Source of the DNA: CBDAKK01 sp965196605
Lineage (GTDB): Bacteria > Spirochaetota > Spirochaetia > WTKD01 > G963693115
Assembly (NCBI GenBank): GCA_965196605.1
Contig: CBDAKK010000002.1
Location: 248,001 to 312,000, forward strand
Reading direction: 5' to 3'
DNA: 64,000 bases
The notes beneath the pieces were generated by a model. That model had not been told where the DNA came from and did no database searches. It saw only the letters and a program-made list of their open reading frames with translations. This document shows positions 9,227 to 17,969 of the stretch, one piece after another. Within the stretch, counting starts at the first letter, position 1; each line of letters starts with the position of its first letter. The position numbers and the translations under genes were made by a program.

Positions 9227-12025
9227 ATGAAACAACGCCTTTCACAATTCTTAATTGTTATATTCACCCTCGCGGTATTATCCTGCGACATGTTAGGTCC
9301 TCTTCTAACACAAAAACCCAAGAAACCAAACGTGCCTAACCTTGTGGAAGGCATGCAAAAAATTGCTCAAGCCATGTTTAAAGGGCTACTTAAAGATCGT
9401 AAAAGTTTTACAATACCAAGTACAATCACAGAAATTGGCAAAGAAGCCCTTGCCGACAATAAACTAGAAAGCATTACCATTCCCGATGCAGTCAAAAAAC
9501 TTGGCGAAGCTTCCTTGGCAAATAATAAGCTTAAGTCTATTACATTTGGCAAGGGACTTGAAGAAATTGGTAAAGACGCCTTAAAAAATAACCAGCTTAC
9601 CGATATTACTATTCCCCATGGAGTGAAAAAACTCGACCCAAGTAGCTTCACGGGAAATCCATTACAAAACGTAACATTACCCGAAGATCTGTACCAGAAA
9701 ATTACAAACCCCGCTAGCAGCACTACGCAAAATACTGCAAACAATACAACCCCACCCACAAATACTGCAAACACCAAAAACCCACCCACAAATACTGCAG
9801 CAAAACAAAACGCCACAATGAACCCTGAAACCCTACAAAAGCTACAGAAATTTTTCCCCAATGCACAGCACTACCGACGCGCTAAAAAAATAAACGGGGG
9901 CATTCTTTACACCTCACAAAATTACAGTGAAAACAAAGTAACCAAGGAACTTAGCATACAAGATAATGCTTCTATCATTACACAAGACATGTACAAAGAC
10001 AATGACCTTAACAAGGTCACTATTCCTCATACCACTACCAAAATTGAAAAAAATGCCTTTGCTAACAACAAGCTTGCTGAAGTTACCATTCCTAATAGCG
10101 TCACCGACATTGAAGATGGTGCCTTTACGGGCAACCCACTCACACAAGTAAGGCTGTCAGACACACTATACTTTAAACTCCATCAAGCAGGAAGACTCGG
10201 CAAAGTCTTTGGAAACTCTGTAAAATACCTCAATCCCAAAACGGATCTAGCACATTCAATACACCCAATACTCAACAAGCTTCAAACCATACAAATTCCA
10301 AAATCTATTACCAATATAGCTCCGGGCGATTATTCAAACTTATCAAACGCTGAATCTATTAGCTTTGAGACCCCTTCACAAATAACAATAATTCCTAACG
10401 GTAGTTTTTCAAATAATGCAAAACTAAAACAAGTTGAGATTCCTCCATCTGTAAAAGTTATACAAGCAAACGCATTCTCAAATAATGCAGAATTAAAAAG
10501 GGTTTCGTTTCTCCAAGGCTCTCAATTAAAAAGCATAGCTACAGGTGCCTTCAGTGGTTCACCCGTTGATTCCGTATATTTGGAAGAAGCTTTATATAAT
10601 AATAATAAGTTGACAAATAGCTTCACAAGCATTTTCCCCAGCGCAACATTCTACAACATAAACAATACACAACAGAAGATTAAAGTAACAACGCAAAAAC
10701 CAGATGGTACTATTACCGAAACTCTACGCAAAAACAAGAAGCATAGAAAATTCGTCATAAAAGATGACATTGATAAATTGACTGCTACATACAGCTCTGA
10801 AAAACTCGATGAAGTAGAGCTGGGAACAAAGCTAACAACAATACCTGTGTCTGCCTTTGCTAACAACAAGCTCACTGAAGTTACCATTCCGGATAGCGTG
10901 AATGACATTGGAGACAATGCCTTTACGGGCAACCCACTCACACAAGTAAGGCTGTCAGACACACTATACTTTAAACTCCATCAAGCAAGAAGACTCGGCA
11001 AAGTCTTTGGAAACTCTGTAAAACACCTCAATCCCAAAACGGATCTAGCACATTCAATACAACTAATACTCAGCAAGCTTAAAACCATACAAATTTCAAA
11101 ATCTATTACCAATATAACTCCGCGCGATTATTCAAACTTATCAAACGCTGAATCTATTAGCTTTGAGACCCCTTCACAAATAACAATAATTCCTAGCGAT
11201 AGCTTTTCAAACAATGCAAAACTAAAACAAGTTGAGATTCCTGTATCTGTAAAGATTATACAAGCAAACGCATTTTCAAATAACATAGAATTAAAAAGCG
11301 TTTCGTTTCTCCAAGGCTCTCAATTAACAAACATAGCTACAGGTGCCTTCAGCGATTCACCCATTGCTACCGTGTATTTAGAACAAGCTTTATATGCTAG
11401 GTTGGCGAATATCACAAGCATTTTCCCCAAGGCAAAATTCTACGACATCACTATAAAAAATAAAAAACAAGAAATAAAAAATCAAAAAGGCACACAAACT
11501 TTAACCACAACATCGAAAACTACTAATGATGGCGTTATTATCACAACGAAAGAAAATGGCATAACAAAGCATAGAAAATTCGTGATGAACGATACCAGTG
11601 ATCAAATAGCGGATGATTATTCTAGTAAAAATCTCAACGAAATAGAACTAAAACAAGGACTAAAAAAAATACCTGCATCCGTTTTTAAGGAAAACAATCT
11701 CACTCAAGTTACCATTCCTACTTCCGTTACCGAAATTGGAGATGAGGCCTTTTCGTATAACAAACTCACATCAGTAGTAATACCAAACTCTGTTATTACT
11801 ATTGGAATATATGCTTTTGATGACAACAAGCTTACTGAGGTTACCATTCCTAAGAGCGTGAGTGACATTGGAGACGGTGCCTTTACGAATAACCCGCTGC
11901 TCACAAAAGTAACGCTGTCAGACACACTGTACAACAAACTTAAAACAGCAAAAAGACTTACAGTAGTTTTTGGTACCTCAAAAGCAATAAAGTACTTTAA
12001 TGCGTCAAGAGGAAAACAATTTTAG
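9227..12025 (+). CDS. BspA-type leucine-rich repeat surface lipoprotein
   Basis: This 932-residue protein begins at the ATG at 9227, preceded by AAGAGG at good spacing. An upstream in-frame ATG at 9176 would bury the signal peptide. The signal peptide ends in a lipobox AVLSC, so it should be an acylated lipoprotein, probably surface-exposed. The body consists of LRR_5/BspA repeats of the form IP.SV..IG..AF..N.L..V.IP, in blocks at about residues 50-150, 250-480, 520-740 and 800-920, separated by Asn/Thr-rich linkers. The second and third blocks are nearly identical copies. BspA-like proteins bind host proteins or other cells. The binding partner here is unknown. Confidence 0.88.
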   Translation: MKQRLSQFLIVIFTLAVLSCDMLGPLLTQKPKKPNVPNLVEGMQKIAQAMFKGLLKDRKSFTIPSTITEIGKEALADNKLESITIPDAVKKLGEASLANNKLKSITFGKGLEEIGKDALKNNQLTDITIPHGVKKLDPSSFTGNPLQNVTLPEDLYQKITNPASSTTQNTANNTTPPTNTANTKNPPTNTAAKQNATMNPETLQKLQKFFPNAQHYRRAKKINGGILYTSQNYSENKVTKELSIQDNASIITQDMYKDNDLNKVTIPHTTTKIEKNAFANNKLAEVTIPNSVTDIEDGAFTGNPLTQVRLSDTLYFKLHQAGRLGKVFGNSVKYLNPKTDLAHSIHPILNKLQTIQIPKSITNIAPGDYSNLSNAESISFETPSQITIIPNGSFSNNAKLKQVEIPPSVKVIQANAFSNNAELKRVSFLQGSQLKSIATGAFSGSPVDSVYLEEALYNNNKLTNSFTSIFPSATFYNINNTQQKIKVTTQKPDGTITETLRKNKKHRKFVIKDDIDKLTATYSSEKLDEVELGTKLTTIPVSAFANNKLTEVTIPDSVNDIGDNAFTGNPLTQVRLSDTLYFKLHQARRLGKVFGNSVKHLNPKTDLAHSIQLILSKLKTIQISKSITNITPRDYSNLSNAESISFETPSQITIIPSDSFSNNAKLKQVEIPVSVKIIQANAFSNNIELKSVSFLQGSQLTNIATGAFSDSPIATVYLEQALYARLANITSIFPKAKFYDITIKNKKQEIKNQKGTQTLTTTSKTTNDGVIITTKENGITKHRKFVMNDTSDQIADDYSSKNLNEIELKQGLKKIPASVFKENNLTQVTIPTSVTEIGDEAFSYNKLTSVVIPNSVITIGIYAFDDNKLTEVTIPKSVSDIGDGAFTNNPLLTKVTLSDTLYNKLKTAKRLTVVFGTSKAIKYFNASRGKQF
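10055..11450 (+). repeat. Two direct copies of an LRR-block coding segment, 798 bases apart
   Basis: The segments 10055-10660 and 10853-11450 are near-identical inside the lipoprotein gene. Both start at GCCTTTGCTAACAACAAGCT and end in the SIFP...FYDI/FYNI region. The step of 798 bases is 266 codons, so the reading frame is kept. Copy two lacks a few codons in an Asn-rich stretch. This looks like a recent in-frame duplication that can expand or contract by recombination. Confidence 0.85.
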
Positions 12026-12176
12026 ACAACTGCGCCACAAAAACCAGAAAACCCTAGCATGATGTCAGAAGGATGCAGTAGAACAAGAGGCAATTGCATA
12101 CCCAAAAAACCCAGCGCATGCGTGATAATGTAATGAAAGCAACTGTGCGTGTGCGTACATGTAAGTAGCCTTGGTA

Positions 12177-13763
12177 TTAGCTTAGGTTTTCAAAGTACTC
12201 CTGTACACGTTGCGTGAATGCTTGTGCTTGTGCGCGCAGGGCTTGCGTAGCTTCTACGGGGGTTACATGCGCTACCAGCGCATGGGCAAGTTCATTTGCA
12301 TTGAGGGAGGGCGTGTGTGCCTTTGCTGCGCACACCGCTGCGCCCATGCCCGCCCCAACAGAGCCTACATACATAACGGGGCAATTCCAGAAGGCACTGA
12401 CACGCTTGCATACTTCGTGCGAGGAAGCGAGACCTCCGCTGAGGTTTATGCATTGATACTGCCCCTGCTGCATGCGCCTAGTAGCGTATGCCATGAGGCC
12501 GAGCGTGGTATCAACAAGGCAGGCATAGTCTCGGTAAAAACCTTGAGTAAGGACGCCCTGCACGCTTTGCGTAGGAGTCCACGGCATGGGCGCAGAAGCG
12601 GGAAAAGACTCGGCTAAGGGCTGCCACAACATGGGTTCTGGGTGCATTCCAAGGCTTATTTGGCGCAGGGCATCCTCTCCATCAGCTATGCTTGCAGCAT
12701 AGATTGTGCGTGCCTTGTCCCACACAAGCGCGCCATTGGTTCTACACGCAAACAAAAATGGGCGCGCAAGTGCATCGTACATCGCGTTAGCGTGCGGATG
12801 AAAGACCACAGACTCTGCGCCCTGAGAGGACTCGCTCATCATTACAAAGCTGCTGCCTAAGCTTAAAAGCGGCTGGGGCGAAAGCGCCTTTGTCTGAGGG
12901 TTATCTCCGCTTCCAACTGCAACCGCACAGTTGGGAGAAAACCCGTATTTATGCACAAAATACGCCGCAATGTGTCCACACAGGGCACAGGGGCTGTCTA
13001 TGCTGGGCAGTTTAGCGCGCAAGGCTGCGCTCCCACCTGCGCAGTCCAAAGCACACGCGGTGAGCAATGCTTCATCCCATGTCCTCTCTGAATAATGCAT
13101 AAGGCTTGTGCCCGCGCCGTTGCCATAGTCTATTGGAGCATGGGGCTGAGCGCTCAGCACGGAAGAGAGAAAACTACTCAATAAGTGTATGCGCTGCGTG
13201 GCCTTGTAGTCGTTGGGGTAGTCGGTTGCAATTTTGCGTATAACGGCGCCAGTAAAACGCAGGGGGCTGTCTGAGCCCGTGCGTTCTAAAATGTCCACAA
13301 CCTGTGTTTTAAAATGCTGCGCCTCAGTGCCTGTGTTGCTTGTCATCCATATGGGTGCATATGGGTGTGCATAGCAAGGCATAAAATGTTCTTCCAAGGT
13401 TTTAGTGTGTGCCATGCTGTGGCTTAAGCCTTGACAAGCCTCGGCGTAGGCGCCGTTAAGGTAGACATGTCCATGCTGCTGGGCAGAGACAGAGACGGCC
13501 GCAACCTCGGCAAAATTGAAGCCTTGGGTTTTCATGGTCTGTAAAACCGCATCGAGGGCATATAAAAACATGCTTGGCGGCTGGGCATGCCTGCCTTTTT
13601 CGCTGAAGGCAAGGGTTTTTGTGGTCGCGCTTATGCCATATTTTTCCACACACGCGGAATCGCCAAAGGCAAAACTCCAAGTACCAAGCGTGGAAGTAAG
13701 ACCACAATCTACTGCAACAATGGTACAACTTTGTGTACTGAGGTCTATGCCGAGCGTAATCAT
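12177..13763 (-). CDS. FGGY-family carbohydrate kinase, xylulokinase-like
   Basis: This 528-residue kinase has the FGGY N-terminal ATPase motif LGIDLSTQSCTIVAVD, the substrate segment VSVSAQQHGHVYL, PIWMTSNTGTEAQ, and a C-terminal adenosine-binding stretch INLSGGLASSHEVCKR. These patterns, especially QQHG and PIWM, are closest to xylulokinases of the eukaryote-like type, which phosphorylate D-xylulose to enter the pentose phosphate pathway. The exact sugar cannot be told from sequence. It is the last gene of an operon starting with the PAP2 gene and lies 3 bases after the GH57-like gene. It ends facing the LRR lipoprotein gene. Confidence 0.8.
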   Translation of the reverse strand: MITLGIDLSTQSCTIVAVDCGLTSTLGTWSFAFGDSACVEKYGISATTKTLAFSEKGRHAQPPSMFLYALDAVLQTMKTQGFNFAEVAAVSVSAQQHGHVYLNGAYAEACQGLSHSMAHTKTLEEHFMPCYAHPYAPIWMTSNTGTEAQHFKTQVVDILERTGSDSPLRFTGAVIRKIATDYPNDYKATQRIHLLSSFLSSVLSAQPHAPIDYGNGAGTSLMHYSERTWDEALLTACALDCAGGSAALRAKLPSIDSPCALCGHIAAYFVHKYGFSPNCAVAVGSGDNPQTKALSPQPLLSLGSSFVMMSESSQGAESVVFHPHANAMYDALARPFLFACRTNGALVWDKARTIYAASIADGEDALRQISLGMHPEPMLWQPLAESFPASAPMPWTPTQSVQGVLTQGFYRDYACLVDTTLGLMAYATRRMQQGQYQCINLSGGLASSHEVCKRVSAFWNCPVMYVGSVGAGMGAAVCAAKAHTPSLNANELAHALVAHVTPVEATQALRAQAQAFTQRVQEYFENLS

Positions 13764-13766
13764 AGG

Positions 13767-15683
13767 TTATTTACTCGCGCCTGAAAAGCCTAGACTCATA
13801 GAAAAGTCTCGTTGCTCCTGCGCCGCAAAATTACCGAGGGGCACAATAACCAGCAAGGACGTGTACTGATACGGCGAATTGGTAGCGGCATAGTCTCCAC
13901 CGTAGACAGACGCGAGGTGTACGTCGACAGGCATGGAAAAGTCGAAACTAATATACTCTCTCTGCGGAATGTGATGAAACCGCATGGACTGTGTTCCTGA
14001 TATTTGTGCATGTTCTGTAGAAGCGTCAGTGCCGCTAGGGGTTTTGAGAGTCAAGACGTCCGAAATATCGTGCGAAAACGCAAGGTTTATTTCAACAGCA
14101 AGCGCAATGTTCTGCACAAAGTCGCTTATGTTTGCAATATCATATCGCACCGCCACGGCATTGTTTTGAAACTCGTAGTCTTTGACAAGAGACAGGGAGC
14201 GCGTACTTTGTGGGTCACTCTCAGTAGCGTGAAGCATCGTTGTATCGCATTCTGTCGAAAAGCGAAGAAGCCCTTCGATGTTTTTGGAAACGGTTTTAGA
14301 AAACACAACAGGGGTGTAAACGTACTTGTTTTCCAACATGTTCATGTGTAGCGACTCTTGATCTATTTCAGCAGGCACTAGGGATTCTCGAAAAGACCAC
14401 GGAGAGTACTGCGCATTGTACCACGGTGAATAACACGCGCTATAATTCCACGACTTGGAGCGCCCAATTCGCTGCAATAAGCACAGCGCCCCGTGTTCAG
14501 TCTCGACAGCACTCATGAGAGATGATGAAGAAAACACAAATTCTTTGCGCCCATCGAGATTTACATCGACATCCGATAAGGTGTTTTTCTTGCTTTTTGT
14601 CGTCTCAAGTTCTTGAAGCGTCTTGAGTATCGAAACAAAGAGCTTATAAAGCGCCTGTCGCATTGCCATGTCTTGAATGCCCCACGGTCTATTAAACGAC
14701 CAAAACGAAAAATGATTCTGCGCTTCCATAAGAATGAGTTTTGCGGATTGCTTGCGTGTTTTGTCTTTTTTGTACTTTGCCACCTTTTGTGCACAATGGT
14801 GCAACATTCCATAGAGCAACCTGCTCTCATTTCTGTATATAATTTGTTTTACAAATGTTTCGTTTTCTTCATCCCCATAAGCAGTGGTGCGAATTCTACA
14901 AAACGTAAATTGCTCCTTACAGAGCTTCCGTTCATCGCTGGGTAAGCGGCATGAGGAGCTAATTTCCTTATCCTCAAGCATGGTTTGTAAGGCTTCTAGT
15001 GTTTTGAAGTACGACTTGAAATCTAAAACGTCATGATATTCCGCAAGAAATGTGTGTACGCTATCAGAGTTTTCTTTTAAAGCATTGGTCATTTCTTCCA
15101 TATATTGATGCGCTGTATGCAGAGCTTGAATTTTTTGCGTAACAACTTTGTCATAGACAAACAGGGGTAGGGTTTCGCCCTTTTCCTCCGCAAGCCCCAT
15201 GCGCGATTGTTGGTGCACTAATTCCACATATGCGCGCTGTACAAAGAGGTACTGTGCGCCTGTTTTTTTTAAAATAGGAATGGTGGTATTGTCAAAGGTA
15301 CCGGGCGTAATCCACAAGCCCTTATGCAAAACTTTATAATGCTTTTTTATGTAATAGCTCAGTTTCTCTATTTGGTCTCTTTGGTCTTTCGCTGCCTGTA
15401 GCAAGGGCGCACTATCGTAATACAAGCCCCCCAAGAGTTCTACTTGCCCCCTTGTCACAAGTTCTTGTAATACCAGCATGCATTCTTTATAAGATTTTTC
15501 AAAACCTTCAAATACAATGCCTGATATATAAAAGAAAAAGGGAATTGTCGGGTGATTATATGCTATGGACAAATACGGCTTTATCCACAACTCATAATAC
15601 GCATTGTATTCTTTGCGCGAGATGTTGCGAGGAAAACTAAAGACAGCTCCCTGTAACAACGAAGGCTTACATACTGATTTCAT
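13767..15683 (-). CDS. GH57-like protein without the catalytic motifs
   Basis: The 638-residue product has the shape of a family 57 4-alpha-glucanotransferase/amylase: an N-terminal barrel with VELLGGLYYDS and KGLWITPGTFDNTTIP, and a C-terminal beta-rich half resembling the glucanotransferase C-domain. The key residues are not there. Active enzymes have HxHQP near the N-terminus, replaced here by FSFPRN, and a WLTERVW-type nucleophile motif, where this protein reads WITPGTF, so the catalytic Glu is lost. It is therefore likely non-catalytic or has changed its chemistry. It lies 9 bases after the RnfC-like gene. No signal peptide is evident. Confidence 0.7.
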   Translation of the reverse strand: MKSVCKPSLLQGAVFSFPRNISRKEYNAYYELWIKPYLSIAYNHPTIPFFFYISGIVFEGFEKSYKECMLVLQELVTRGQVELLGGLYYDSAPLLQAAKDQRDQIEKLSYYIKKHYKVLHKGLWITPGTFDNTTIPILKKTGAQYLFVQRAYVELVHQQSRMGLAEEKGETLPLFVYDKVVTQKIQALHTAHQYMEEMTNALKENSDSVHTFLAEYHDVLDFKSYFKTLEALQTMLEDKEISSSCRLPSDERKLCKEQFTFCRIRTTAYGDEENETFVKQIIYRNESRLLYGMLHHCAQKVAKYKKDKTRKQSAKLILMEAQNHFSFWSFNRPWGIQDMAMRQALYKLFVSILKTLQELETTKSKKNTLSDVDVNLDGRKEFVFSSSSLMSAVETEHGALCLLQRIGRSKSWNYSACYSPWYNAQYSPWSFRESLVPAEIDQESLHMNMLENKYVYTPVVFSKTVSKNIEGLLRFSTECDTTMLHATESDPQSTRSLSLVKDYEFQNNAVAVRYDIANISDFVQNIALAVEINLAFSHDISDVLTLKTPSGTDASTEHAQISGTQSMRFHHIPQREYISFDFSMPVDVHLASVYGGDYAATNSPYQYTSLLVIVPLGNFAAQEQRDFSMSLGFSGASK

Positions 15684-15692
15684 ATATGCATA

Positions 15693-16880
15693 TCAATACG
15701 GTTCATCGTATTTATGAGTGTGATATCTGCTAATTGAATGCTTACTTAAAAGCGCATACATTGCAGAAAAACTTTTATCTGTGAGCATGAACACATGTGA
15801 GAAGTGCTTTGAAACAGGCGTTGTAAAATCAAATAGGATTTCGCGATGAATAAAAGTTTCCATAAAAAAATGCTCAACCTGTCCAGAAATATATTGAGAT
15901 AACTGCATGATGAGGTAACATAGGGGCATGCCAATAGGCACCTTTATAACAAGGGAGTCCTTAGCACTAAAAATAACCTGAACGTATTTTTCTATATAAG
16001 GTTTCTTACAAAAGACTGCTTCATATATAGCAAGCAGGGTTGACGGCCGAATTACCAGCGTATTCGATAAATTAGCTTGAGTTTCAAGCTTACCTTTTCC
16101 CGTTTCTGTTTCAAAAAGCTTTTTAAAAACAAACATGTGATTTTTTGTTATCAAGGACTCATCATCTACAGCAAGGGAAACTGCTTTTGTGCTAAGCGCA
16201 TCTTTTGTGCCCATGTACTGCATGGCTAGTTTTTTTATTTGGCGAGCATTGGCACTTTGATTAGAGCATACAATAGTCTGTATACCACTCTTGGTATCTG
16301 AAGCATCTTTTCCATCGCCTAAAATACGCAACAAAGTCATAAGCGCCTTGATAATTTCCACGCCATGGAGCTGAAGAATTTTTTCCTCCAAAAGTAAAAA
16401 CGGCGAACACTCTAAGGCATTTACCACTATTTTCGTAATACCACGGGTTCGTAGATCAACGAGCAGGGATTCTATGGGCCCGAGGTCTAAGTCAAAAATA
16501 CCCGCATATGCAATACGAGAAATAATAGTATCTATCTTAAGCGATTCCACACTTGCATTAGGCAATTCCTTAAACGTGCTGAAATGCCCACCAAAAGAAA
16601 CCTCAACTGCTTTGGTGTAATCGTAGTTGCCCGAATAACGAAATCTTCGTACGCTTTTGACAACCCCACCTACCGCTGAGTGCAGGTTTTGTGACCCCCG
16701 CTTCTTTGATCTCGCAAGTATTTCACCAGAACTCAAGGCCTGATTTATTTTTACATCGAGCGTAGAATCTTTTTTACACCCTTGCATGAGCGGGTAAAAA
16801 AACGTTGACGGATAATCAACATGTGTTACCAATGAGACCTCATGTAACTTACTACGTGGAAAAACATTATTGTTAAACAT
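15693..16880 (-). CDS. RnfC-like protein lacking iron-sulfur motifs
   Basis: This 395-residue protein resembles the N-terminal and central parts of RnfC, the NADH-side subunit of the Rnf complex. A lipoyl-like barrel-sandwich stretch (residues about 40-90, AVGGVVKSV) and the segment VNALECSPFLLLEEKIL, matching INxAECEPY of RnfC, are visible. A C-terminal SLBB-like part may follow (VIKVPIGMPL). The CxxCxxCxxxCP ferredoxin motifs of true RnfC are absent: its few cysteines are scattered. No other rnf gene is nearby, but an ApbE flavinyltransferase lies 9 kb away. It may be a divergent RnfC or a protein that reused the fold. Confidence 0.6.
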   Translation of the reverse strand: MFNNNVFPRSKLHEVSLVTHVDYPSTFFYPLMQGCKKDSTLDVKINQALSSGEILARSKKRGSQNLHSAVGGVVKSVRRFRYSGNYDYTKAVEVSFGGHFSTFKELPNASVESLKIDTIISRIAYAGIFDLDLGPIESLLVDLRTRGITKIVVNALECSPFLLLEEKILQLHGVEIIKALMTLLRILGDGKDASDTKSGIQTIVCSNQSANARQIKKLAMQYMGTKDALSTKAVSLAVDDESLITKNHMFVFKKLFETETGKGKLETQANLSNTLVIRPSTLLAIYEAVFCKKPYIEKYVQVIFSAKDSLVIKVPIGMPLCYLIMQLSQYISGQVEHFFMETFIHREILFDFTTPVSKHFSHVFMLTDKSFSAMYALLSKHSISRYHTHKYDEPY

Positions 16881-16886
16881 ATCTTT

Positions 16887-17396
16887 TTAAAATAAATATA
16901 CGCATATGCTGACAAAAAAACCGAGCAATACTCCAACAAAAACCTCAGATGTTGAATGCCCCTCTACAACTTCCACCATTTCTACGACTTCGTGTCCTTC
17001 CATAGCATTGTGCTTTTGTGCCAGCTCATTAAATTTTTTGCCCAGTATTCCAATAGTACGTCTCACGCCTACCGCATCGCGAATAACAATTGTCGCGAAA
17101 AAAAATGCTATAAGAAATGATGGAGAATTTACACCTTCTTCTATGCCTATAGCGGTGCCAAGTGCCGTTATCATGCTTGAATGACTTGAAGGCATGCCCC
17201 CCGTCCTCCAAAACAAGCTAGAGAGTACATCGTGAAATACACTCGCATCTTTTGGCAATTGAGCCTTATACTCATCTCGCCGTTCTCGAAATACTACAAA
17301 GCTTATCACAGTTTTTATAAACTGCGCCATAAGCCATCCGAGTACCGCCGCATAAAATATTTGGTTTGTAAAGAGTTCGTAAAGCAATTCCTGCAT
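16887..17396 (-). CDS. Divergent PAP2 family membrane protein (DUF212)
   Basis: This 169-residue membrane protein has the family motif GGMPSSHSS (residues about 66-74), a following RDAVGVRR segment and a late Glu-Gly-His (VEGHST), all typical of the divergent PAP2 family, relatives of acid phosphatases that may act on lipid phosphates. Three to four membrane segments are visible, with one at each end of the protein. It is the first gene of the operon that continues with the RnfC-like, GH57-like and FGGY kinase genes. The next start codon lies six bases after its stop. Confidence 0.88.
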   Translation of the reverse strand: MQELLYELFTNQIFYAAVLGWLMAQFIKTVISFVVFRERRDEYKAQLPKDASVFHDVLSSLFWRTGGMPSSHSSMITALGTAIGIEEGVNSPSFLIAFFFATIVIRDAVGVRRTIGILGKKFNELAQKHNAMEGHEVVEMVEVVEGHSTSEVFVGVLLGFFVSICVYLF

Positions 17397-17411
17397 ATAT
17401 AATCATGTTTT

Positions 17412-17417
17412 ATTATA
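17412..17417 (-). promoter_or_regulatory. -10 box of the PAP2 operon
   Basis: A perfect TATAAT on the minus strand lies 14 bases before the ATG of the PAP2 gene, implying a leader of only a few bases. The 86-bp repeat array begins about 90 bases further upstream. Confidence 0.4.
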
Positions 17418-17504
17418 GATTATGTAGTCCATAAGATGTGTAAATATTGGCAATAGTAAAGAAGCTATGTCGACATAACTTCTCTACCATTGCCGATGGG
17501 CAAC

Positions 17505-17933
17505 GAAAAACACTGGTGTTTTTTGAAAATGTTTAGACTTGTTGATGAAAAAGTCTCCATGGGTTGGAGAAAAACACTGGTGTTTTTTTGAAAAAGACTT
17601 GTGTTTTTTCTAAAATGTTTAGACTTGTTGATGAAAAAGTCCCCATGGGTTGGAGAAAAACACTGGTGTTTTTTGAAAAAAGACTGGTGTTTTTTTGAAA
17701 ATGTTTAGACTTGTTGATGAAAAAGTCCGCATGGGTTGGAGAAAAACACTGGTGTTTTTTGAAAAAAGACTGGTGTTTTTTTGAAAATGTTTAGACTTGT
17801 TGATGAAAAAGTCCGCATGGGTTGGAGAAAAACACTGGTGTTTTTTGAAAAAAGACTTGTGTTTTTTCAAAAATGTTTAGACTTGTTGATGAAAAAGTCC
17901 CCATGGGTTGGAGAAAAACACTGGTGTTTTTTG
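17505..17933. repeat. Tandem array, 86-base period, about five units
   Basis: The word ATGTTTAGACTTGTTGATGA occurs at 17529, 17615, 17701, 17787 and 17873, exactly 86 bases apart. Each unit holds imperfect dyads of the form AAAAACAC-TG-GTGTTTTT, a CCATGG palindrome in most units, and long T or A runs. The first unit lacks one 22-base dyad block. The period is not a multiple of three, so the array is not coding. It lies between the end of alr and the start of the PAP2 operon, both on the minus strand, and could end alr transcription or act in the PAP2 leader. Confidence 0.92.
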
Positions 17934-17969
17934 CACAGGCATTGCCACAGGGTGTGGGTGCCCACGCAG

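Noticed and set aside
17505..17933. CRISPR array
   Set aside because: The units are contiguous 86-base copies with no unique spacers, and no cas gene is near.
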